In this document: piece by piece, positions 56,710-64,000 of the stretch | How the letters are laid out: the number at the start of each line of letters is the position of its first letter | Position numbering within the stretch: the stretch's first letter is position 1 | Assembly: GCA_022495005.1 (NCBI GenBank) | Contig: JAGYXB010000360.1 | Location: forward strand, 549,195-613,194 | DNA length: 64,000 nucleotides | Direction of reading: 5' to 3' | DNA from: Rhyacophila brunnea | Taxonomy: Eukaryota > Arthropoda > Insecta > Trichoptera > Rhyacophilidae | The notes under the pieces: generated by a model | What the model saw: the letters and a program-made list of their open reading frames with translations, nothing else | Told to the model about the DNA's origin: nothing | The model's database searches: none | Made by a program: the position numbers and the translations under genes

Positions 56710-59700
56710 GTTTGGTTCAATCAAATTCTTTGGAGATAGATTCTAAGGGCCCTATGCATAGTACCATCTAATTATATAAGACATAAATCAACTTATTCAC
56801 TAGGTAGTGGATAAAATAGAAGTAAAAATTAATAACTAATTACTAACACATAAAAATAAAAGGGTGACATCAGGATATAGATACAAAATTGACAAGTTGC
56901 TGTCAAATAATTTCAAGATTGTGTCAGTGCAGATTATCTACACAAACACCAACCAAAATGGAATGAATAATGCAATAATGTACTTAGTAACCGATTGATA
57001 TAATATAAGTTTAGTACTTATATATTTATAGGATACACCATTCCATACAAATCTCGACAGAAAAATGAGTACTTTTTCCAGAAAAACTTGTAAACATCTG
57101 ACAAAAGTCTACTTATTGCAATGTAGGTAGAGTTCAGTTATGACTGCAAAAATGTGTATACATGTAAATTGTACGTATTGTATTTGACTGTACCACAGTG
57201 AGCTGTTGCACCGGAATGAGATGGCCGTATAAGATTGATATTAAGGTGATACATCAGTGAAACAGCAAATAATTTTCAACTATAGGCGCGATGAAATTTT
57301 GGACTCGCTTGCATTCTGAGAGAGAACGTCGAGCTGGAAACACGTCACTTTGTTTCGTGATGGCGACGGGCGTATTAATTCTTAAATCGTGTAAAGATGA
57401 CTAAAAACGTTACCCATTTACTTTAAAAAGGAAACATGTCAATGAGTATATTATTATTATTGTTACTAATGGAAAAATAAACAGAACATAAAATGGACGT
57501 ATGTTGGATTTATATGACAAATTATATTTCGTTTAGCATGTGTCATTTGCACCCGCGACCCGCAATCCGCGTATCGCCTAGCCACGATCTTTTTAGACCG
57601 TGCCTCAACTGAGGTACAACCTTAAAGAAATTACGCATCGTTTGTGGAGCATTGCAGACAGTAACGTTCCAATTTTATTAGATTCATTAAAAACATTAAT
57701 TTGATATTGACGCTGTCAGGATGATCAAATATTTGATACTTAGATACTTACAAGTATCTACTTGCTAACCTATTTTTGAATTATTTAGATTTTTTTTATA
57801 AATATATACAATATGATTATATTTCTAATTAACTTACGCACCTCTCTTTCTCTTGTATTTCGTTGGTTTTCATTATATATTGTGTTTTATTTAAAATGAT
57901 TTTGATCTTAATGCTATACGATCATTGTTTTCCGATAGAACAGTGAAATGGCTAACTCCATACGTACAATAATCCAGACATGTGATGACATACCTTCTTA
58001 TACATATTTACGCAGTTTGGAAATTGATCTTTACATAATATTGTAATTCAGGTAGAGTTTATTTTTCTGTCACTTTCAGCCACATTTATTTTTTTATTTC
58101 GAAAGCATTACATTTGTATAAGACGATTCAAACAGACTATCATGTGAACGGCTTGGTCAGCGTTGCCTGCAATCGTTTAACTTCTCCTAGTTTATTTCAT
58201 GCTTACCTATGTGTTTTATTTATATTGTAAAAAAAGGTTAAAAACACACCCCAAAGACGAAAGCGGTGATAAACTGCTTAACTGAATCAAAAACAATTCT
58301 CATCGAAAGGATTTAAAATGACATATTTCGATCGGCGATGCGAAGTGTCCTCAATCAATTATCCATCTGTTTGTTCTTTCAGAGGGTGCGCCGGAACCGC
58401 GAGCGTCGTCTGAGAGCCGGTCGAAGCACCCGCGGCTCCGTGCAGTGCCCTATCTGCAGCCGACACCTGCACGCGGCCGAGGCTGAGGTCCACGTCGACG
58501 CGTGCCTCCGAAAGTCCATGGGAGAGCAGGGGAACGATGATGATGACGAAAGCATCGACGTCGAGGTGAGAATGCGGCACATGTTCACTTGCCATTTACA
58601 TGGCCTGGCGGGTTCTGTTTTCAACGAACTAAAGAGAGTAACCAAAATGCGAGTTCTACCTGTGTTTTATTAAGTCGCTTAAATGTGACCATAAAGCCGG
58701 GTACTCATTAACGAGCCGTAACTGTGACCGTTGCAGATACTGTACCCAACTCTAGATGTGGTCACGACGTCAATGATTTCCATGTAACCGATGGCGAGCC
58801 GCCATATCCGCAGTGTTCGTTCTTAGCTGAATCATGTCACTGTAATTTTTGTCTTTTAATTCTCATAGCACTCAATTATTTTTGTAAACATTGATACTAG
58901 CCTTTCTCCGTCGAGGAGAATGGTGAAGGCCGTTTCACTAGCAGGCCAGAAGCGGGGTGGAATTGAGAGAAACGCACGTTGAGGTTGTTACTGGCAGTTT
59001 ATTACGTCGCTATGCAGGGTTAGTTAATTGCAGGGTATAGGCGGTTTTTTTGCTGGTGGCGGTTAGCTTGATGTTTGCTTGGCGCCGACGCGGTCTTCTT
59101 GGCTGGTTGCTGCTCGAGACTTGGAGATGCTGACTTGGATTCGCGTCCGAGGCGAGCAGATGCTTGCTGGGCTGGAGAATCTGGAGATGTTGTTCGTTCG
59201 GCGTTCGATGTAAGAGAGAGATTTTTCGCGCGCGTCCAACTGTCAAGCGGCGTCATGTTCGTCCGTCAGTCGGGAACCTCCCTGTTTTACCGACGGATTG
59301 ACTAGTGGCGGTGCGAGCGGCCGTTTTCGACAGTCCGCGTCTGTTTTGGCGGGAGCGCTGACGAATTTGAATTTCCGATTCTTTGAGGCGGGCTTCGCTC
59401 GGCCGAGGGTTGCGATAACCGCGAAGAGTGGACGTAGGCTGTGGTATTTTGGGAAATATGATGGTTCGGTCCGCCCTTTGAGGTGGTCACCTGTGGGAGA
59501 CCTTCATCTGGTATCAACATCAATTAAAAGTAGGCATTTCGCCTCATCCCAGTTAGCAGCCATGTTCACGTAAAAAGATGTACAACAACACTATCGAAGT
59601 ATTTTCACTGTTCGCAGCGAGCAACGGGTATCATATTTAACATCCACGAGCGACTGAGAGCCTTCCTTTTATTCGCAGCAAAAACCGACGAGACGATCGA

Positions 59701-60630
59701 TCGTTGTGAGGCGTCCATACTGGTTACTGTATCTACAACGGTCACGGTTACGCCTCGCTAATGAGTACCCCGCTTAAGGCGCGTCGATTATATAATATTA
59801 TAACATGTTCAGACTGATTTTATCATTTGAGTCACGGAGTACAAAATTTCTCCCTTCCACTAATGCATCACTTCCCCGTCTCATGGTCCATGACTGCTTC
59901 TATCGTAGGATCATTCATACGAGATGTTGGTTAAATGCGCATTAGAAATATTAGAATGAACGTTGAAGCTATTTAGTCATGCATCCGCAGTGTCGCCACA
60001 ATTTTTCTACTAAAAATCTTCCAGCAGCGTTATTCCAACCTGCCGTGAGTGTTCTGCATCATGATAGCATCCGCGACAAATGAAGTCTATTCGCTATCCA
60101 GCATTGAATCGCGGAAGTTTCAAACTAATGATTTCGCTTTCGCAATAATATTTATTTATATGCATCTTACCGTCAAATAGTATGTAGAAATCGTATTAAT
60201 TACATTGTGAATATGTTTAAAAGATACGTACGATTCCATACAATGTGTTTCATAAAGATTTTGCCTAGATTTACATAGCTTAGACTATTTTTCGTTTGTC
60301 TTGTCGTAAGTTGCGCGACAAACCCTGTTGCATGATCGTTGGATGTATCCGCGATGGATTACCGCGGTACAGATTTGGGTTTGCTAGAATGGCCAAAGTG
60401 ATATTGAAGAAGTGCTGTAATAATTTGAGTTCATAATGATATTATCTGTGACTTTATTCAACTGATATTGTTTGATGCAGGGCGACACGACCGAGGAGTC
60501 TGGCTTTGGCGCCACGTACGAGTGGTGCTCGCAGGTGCGGGTGAGGAGTGCCGATCTTCATCTGAGGGCCGGCGGGGATCTGCCGCACGGTGGAATGCTT
60601 GTCAGGAGAGCCTCCACCGATACGCACCTT
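56359..60630 (+). CDS. RNF220: E3 ubiquitin-protein ligase RNF220, N-terminal part (exons 1-3)
   Basis: Exons 56359-56709, 58383-58565 and 60481-60630 join in phase 0 into 228 codons. The gene continues past the right edge. RNF220 is a RING E3 ligase with a conserved family domain; vertebrate forms act on chromatin and signalling proteins (family knowledge). Seen here: LPCCPVCSCTLRPSELQSHL, a C-P-V/I-C...LRPSEL..H zinc-binding-like motif (C48, C51, H63); RVRRNRERRLRAGR followed by QCPICSRHL...H..C; and ATYEWCSQVRVRSADLH, which matches the EYEWCGQKRIRATTL block of human RNF220. The C-terminal RING is not in the window. The start is taken at MAGDSS (GCCTCC-free but good ATAATGG context), with an in-frame ATG 30 bp upstream as alternative. 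The exon 1 donor is a non-consensus GTTTGG. Confidence 0.92.
56850..57240. repeat. Dispersed repeat family F, copy in RNF220 intron 1
   Basis: Inverted relative to 48400-48950: GGATACACCATTCCATACAAATC, then GTACCACAGTGAGCTG and ATGGCCGTATAAGATTGAT. It abuts the TTAA MITE that follows. 57775-58060 carries a further partial copy. Confidence 0.5.
57245..57621 (+). mobile_element. TTAA-flanked MITE, copy C, in RNF220 intron 1
   Basis: Starts GGTGATACATCAGTGAAAC after TTAA (57241-57244) and ends TCAACTGAGGTACAACC before TTAA (57622-57625). Same family as 29381 and 29954. Confidence 0.82.
58383..58565 (+). CDS. RNF220: RNF220 coding exon 2
   Basis: 61 codons after the acceptor TGTTTGTTCTTTCAG and before the donor GTGAGA. 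It starts RVRRNRERRLRAG, carries QCPICSRHL with a downstream H and C, and ends with the acidic DDDDESIDVE. GC content is far above the flanking intron. Confidence 0.92.
58696..59773. mobile_element. TTAA-site element with ~45-bp inverted repeats in RNF220 intron 2
   Basis: The left end GCCGGGTACTCATTAACGAG, continuing to GACCGTTGCAGATAC, pairs with the inverse of the right end (GCGGGGTACTCATTAGCGAG ... GACCGTTGTAGATAC). TTAA follows the right end (59774-59777) and TAAA precedes the left. A solo end of this family is at 25600. The interior is mostly the LTR-like insert. Confidence 0.78.
58922..59590 (-). mobile_element. Probable solo LTR nested in the TTAA element
   Basis: The GC-rich insert, on the minus strand, has a promoter-like 5' part. 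Its poly(A) signal AATAAACTGCC (plus TTTATT at 58998-59003) is followed by a U5-like tail ending CA near 58922. Open frames here are Ser/Gln-rich and look like LTR by-products. Exact ends and target duplication were not resolved. Confidence 0.45.
60481..60630 (+). CDS. RNF220: RNF220 coding exon 3
   Basis: 50 codons after the acceptor TTTGATGCAG and before the donor GTAAGC. The YEWCSQVRVRS block is the most diagnostic RNF220 segment in the window. It ends VRRASTDTHL in phase 0. The next exon is not found before 64000. Confidence 0.92.
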
Positions 60631-61074
60631 GTAAGCTATTCTTTTACTCTGTCTACACAAAGAAAACTAACGTTTTTTACAATAGCATCTGGATTTGTCA
60701 CAAAAACATTGACAATGACAATACTTTAAATACCTCAGGGTACACATCATGGGAGATGACACGCGAAGAGAACTCGCTTTTTGAATGAGGGTGGTTGGAC
60801 CAGCATTCAATTTGTTACAGGATATTTGGACCTAAATGCTGACTGTCCGATGCTTGCCTTCTGATAGTGCTGATAACGATTCAATGTAAAAGATTACAGA
60901 AACTTGAGGATAACTTTGGCAAGACGTCAATACTATGTCAGTCTACCGGATTTAGCATTTCGATGCTTTCAGTTTGTTGAAAAGTAACCTGAAAATATTC
61001 TATTATAGTTGTCATTTTTTGTTTTTATATTGGTTCTACAATCCGGTGGTGTGGATCTTGGACTCCTTGCGAAG
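60631..61074 (+). other. Start of RNF220 intron 3, nothing recognised
   Basis: Sequence directly after the exon 3 donor. Short open frames continue from the exon by chance. No further exon is visible. Confidence 0.4.
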
Positions 61075-61162
61075 AGATTTCGTAATGTTTTTAAGTTGGA
61101 TGTTATTAGCCACTTGCTCAACCTATTGGGTCCATGCTTTGGATTCAAACACACATTAAGCT
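61075..61162 (-). mobile_element. SINE body fragment
   Basis: The inverse reads TTTGAATCCAAAGCATGGACC and CAATAGGTTGAGCAAGTGGC, matching the body of the SINE at 39960-40128. The tRNA-like head is absent. Confidence 0.5.
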
Positions 61163-61310
61163 GGCTCGCACATCAAAACTCGTCTCGTCTGCAACGTGTC
61201 GAATACATCGATGTGACGTCATCGTTATTCACAAATTGCTAAATGGGGCTCCGAGGCACATTGGTGGAATGCGACTTTTTAGTATGAAAAAAAAAATATA
61301 GTGCTGCTAG
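61163..61310 (-). repeat. CRE-containing dispersed repeat, copy 5
   Basis: Starts AGCTGGCTCGCACATCAAAAC and keeps CGATGTGACGTCATCG (TGACGTCA at 61214-61221) and GGCTCCGAGGCACATTGG. Confidence 0.6.
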
Positions 61311-61311
61311 C

Positions 61312-61565
61312 AGTGGCGGCCAGTGGTCTTCAGAATAGCACTTTTTGGTAGTGCGCAATGGTTTACCTTCTATACCCAGCATTGGAGCATATGGCAAGCA
61401 CAAGTTTGCGCCACTCCCCTCGGTCCAACGCCAACTCTTGCGCCTCCCGCCATGTCAGACCTGCAGCACGTAGGTCGCTTTTGTAGCACCGCTGTAGGGT
61501 GAGGGAGGGCCGGTCATGGCAACGGAACCCTTGAAGCTGTGAGAGGCTGCATTTTCAAATGTCCC
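61312..61565 (-). pseudogene. LINE 3' end fragment, copy 2
   Basis: The inverse contains GGCCCTCCCTCACCCTACAG, GCAGGTCTGACATGGCGGG and GTTGGACCGAGGGGAGTGG, parallel to 4900-5040. The peptide pattern (GL.WREA.EL...R..W) is present across frameshifts. Confidence 0.6.
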
Positions 61566-62999
61566 TCTGAGACGGACTAAACTGGTCCTAATCTATTGAT
61601 TAAAAGTGGAATAAGTACTACAAAAAAAATGCGTTTTATTAAATTAAAACAACAATTAAACTCATGTAGTGCTGCTGTGTTTTTTTTATTATATTGAATG
61701 TATTTGAGTGGTTTAGAAATAAATGCGGCAGTTTGTATTTTCGTAAAAGTTTGGCGATTCATTAAATCTTAAATGTGAAATTGTTAAAAATTAACTCGCC
61801 AACATTGTTATAAAACAGAAACTGGCGTTTTTGTTTCTAGAGTCCTAATTTCGTGCGCCGATCAGAAAGTGTGTAAAAAATGCTACACACAACGCTACCA
61901 TAGGAACATTGAACCACGGTTTAAGGTGATGTCTCTAGGTAAAGTTGTTATCGAAAAATAGCTAGAAAAGTTTATTAATCGGTAAATATATATTCAAAAG
62001 TAATGAGAAAAATAAAATAAAAAAATTAAGATGTATCGTGGAGTTCTATATACCAAAAATACGTGTCAAATTCGGTACATTTCTATCGGGTGGTAAGAAT
62101 GAATGACATAAGATTTATTATCAAAATTACGATAAAAATGTACGGAAATCTATTACCTAGGGAAACGCTAAACGTTAATTGGAATTTATTATATCCTTAT
62201 ATCTTTTTTTTTCAAATTTAAAAAACATCGATTTAGAGGTTAGAAAGCATGCAATTAAAATCGAAACATCTCGGTTCAGACTTAATTTATCGCAAAAAAC
62301 GATTAGCGTTTCTATTAAAAATATTATTTAATAATTTTAGGCTAGTTATTTAAATTTAATCTTGTATTTTTGTATATTAACGAATCGATTGTAAATAAAA
62401 TGAATATTTGACAAGACTTTATCGACATATGCTGCTAACGCGGAAATAAATCGAACTATTTTTGAAACAGTACTTGCATAGATTAAAAAGTACATACACA
62501 CACATACATTGAAAATAAAGGTTCGCCAGGTACGAAGACAAAAACTGTGTTAATTCTGCTGTCAATAATTTTTGTTTGCGATATTGGAGCATATGTCAAT
62601 GGACTACATATATCAACCTCCACTTTCTGAAATAGTGTTGTGTAATTATTTCAGATATTTATTACTGTTTTGACGTACCTACCTTTATAAAGCGATTTTA
62701 AAATAAATATAGTTTCATAATAATATAAAGAAAATGCCTAAGATACTTCTGACACACATCAAATTTAATCTTTGTCTAGTAACTGTACAATTTATCCATA
62801 TTTATGTTAAGTGTTTAAAATGTTATAAGTAAAAAAAAATCGTCTATTCACGTGGTAGTCGCGAAAATTATGAACAATATACAATGTTAAAATAATAAGA
62901 ATTGTTAAAATTTCTAGTCACAATATTATTCAAAGACAAATTAACCCGATCAAAACAGCCTCGACAAACTTCCACTTCACTAACTTTTGTTCTATATGT
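61566..62999. other. RNF220 intron 3, AT-rich, nothing recognised
   Basis: No exon with a credible frame was found. An acceptor-like TTTTTGTTTCTAG before 61842 leads to only 11 codons before a stop, with no family match. Confidence 0.35.
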
Positions 63000-63154
63000 T
63001 TATCCTGGATACAGCGGCAAACACATTTTGAAAATAGCCGATATACTGGATTATTTGTTAGTTTGGGTAAGTTTAAGTTAGATTAGGTAATCCTAACAAA
63101 TAATCCAGTATATAGGCTATTTTCAAAATGTCTTTGCCGCTGTATCCAGGATAA
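63000..63154. repeat. Long near-perfect hairpin (~60-bp arms)
   Basis: The arm from TTATCCTGGATACAGCGGCA to AATCCAGTATATCGG-type sequence pairs with 63094-63154, ending CTGTATCCAGGATAA, with about 30 bp of loop. The inner arm sequence (AAATAATCCAGTATA) is shared with the 6228-6391 MITE. Confidence 0.8.
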
Positions 63155-64000
63155 CCGACTTGTACCCTAACTTTAATTACATACATACTATTATACTATA
63201 TTTGGGCCATCAAACGTTCATTCCTGTCTACGGCCTTAAAATTATTATCTACGTGCCTATATAACTGTATGCCGTCCTGTCAAAAAGTGGAGGTTGATAA
63301 TTTAGTATGTAGAAAATAGAAGTTATTATTAGTCTCCATAAAATATAGGGTAAACAATTCAGTGAATGAACACATAAGAGGTGAATTTGAAAATAAATTA
63401 AATTAAAAATGATTAAATGAACTAAGAAAATTATAACAATAGGTAGGTACAATAAATTGTGTATAACCGTGGTATTACTAATTTTATGCCGTGATGCTTT
63501 GATAGTTGAACTTTTCATAATATTTGGATCACTATTTAGTTGCTCATTTATCTGCTACATCATAAAGTCGTAAATATTGTTTTTTTATGAAGCAATCATA
63601 AATACAAAAAATTAAGATCTACTTTTCAATCATAGTAGATACCTAGGAATATGGTATAGGTGTTGATAATTTTAATTATTTATTCGAGATCTTCAGGGAA
63701 TTACAAAAGTCCACACCTAGAAACCACTGGGCCAATAAGGTTTCTTTTTATATCTCCAAATCCATTTCACTTACACATTTATAGGTAAAATAAATAAAAC
63801 TATCTTTTATTTTATCTTGCACTGTTCTTTAAAATCGACATTAGATTTTTTTCAAAGAAATAACGTTCTGTCTTTTTCTTAGAATATTATGTAATCAGTG
63901 GTGCACTTACTTCAAATTCTAAATTTTTTCTTACGTTTTACAATTTTTTTTTTAATTTGTCACTTATTTTGTCCTTGGGTTTGCTTATCAAGATTTGTTC
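63155..64000. other. RNF220 intron 3 continues, AT-rich, nothing recognised
   Basis: No exon, repeat end or RNA gene could be supported up to the window edge. Confidence 0.35.

Noticed and set aside
56284..56724. 146-codon minus-strand frame
   Set aside because: It is the antisense shadow of RNF220 exon 1.
59010..59256. Ser/Gln-rich minus-strand open frames
   Set aside because: They lie within the LTR-like insert of a TTAA element. Composition and context fit LTR by-products.
61830..61880. Acceptor-like TTTTTGTTTCTAG followed by a short frame, as a possible RNF220 exon 4
   Set aside because: Only 11 codons follow before a stop, and they do not resemble the RNF220 segment expected after exon 3.
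1..64000. CRISPR arrays, bacterial operons, rRNA genes or viral genes
   Set aside because: No regularly spaced direct repeats, ribosome binding sites, rRNA signatures or viral protein motifs were seen. All content fits an insect nuclear genome.

Overview
This is a 64 kb piece of an insect nuclear genome. It is most likely lepidopteran: the DNA is AT-rich, carries the many GTAGGTACCT-type strings common in moth and butterfly genomes, and is packed with short non-autonomous transposons, tRNA-derived SINEs and 5'-truncated LINEs. The order is an inference. There are no bacterial operons, rRNA genes or CRISPR arrays.

Three real protein genes can be supported. (1) RFWD3, a RING/WD40 E3 ubiquitin ligase, plus strand, one uninterrupted coding exon at 9083-11077 with an intron in its 5' UTR (donor after 7894, acceptor before 8852). 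(2) BNIP3, the outer-mitochondrial-membrane mitophagy receptor, minus strand. Six small coding exons between 53683 and 20829 join in phase into a 178-residue protein with a WVEL LC3-interacting motif, the conserved WVWQWSSRP block and a C-terminal membrane anchor. No single reading frame in the window shows this gene; it was rebuilt from splice sites. Its first intron is 28.3 kb and full of transposons. (3) RNF220, an E3 ubiquitin ligase, plus strand. Its first three coding exons (56359-56709, 58383-58565, 60481-60630) are present and the RING end lies beyond the right edge. BNIP3 and RNF220 are divergent, with start codons 2.7 kb apart. About 1 kb of that gap is a young hAT insertion.

The rest is mostly mobile DNA. 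The dominant family is a hAT-like fold-back MITE with CAGTGGCGAAGGGTGGAGG termini and 8-bp target duplications (about ten copies between 2.5 and 49.5 kb). Others with visible ends and duplications are further hAT MITEs (6.2, 28.8, 35.7, 43.9 and 55 kb), TTAA-flanked elements (29.4, 30.0, 57.2 and 58.7 kb), TA-flanked elements (16.7 and 22.2 kb), a Mutator-like 9-bp-duplication element (31.3 kb), SINEs (38.8, 40.0 and 45.3 kb) and LINE fragments nested inside MITEs (2.7, 3.6 and 46.8 kb). A pogo/Tigger transposase fragment is at 27.0 kb and a hAT transposase C-terminus at 55.1 kb.

Functionally the window pairs two ubiquitin ligases with a mitophagy receptor. Nothing indicates that they are co-regulated; the neighbourhood looks like ordinary insect gene order with transposon-swollen introns.
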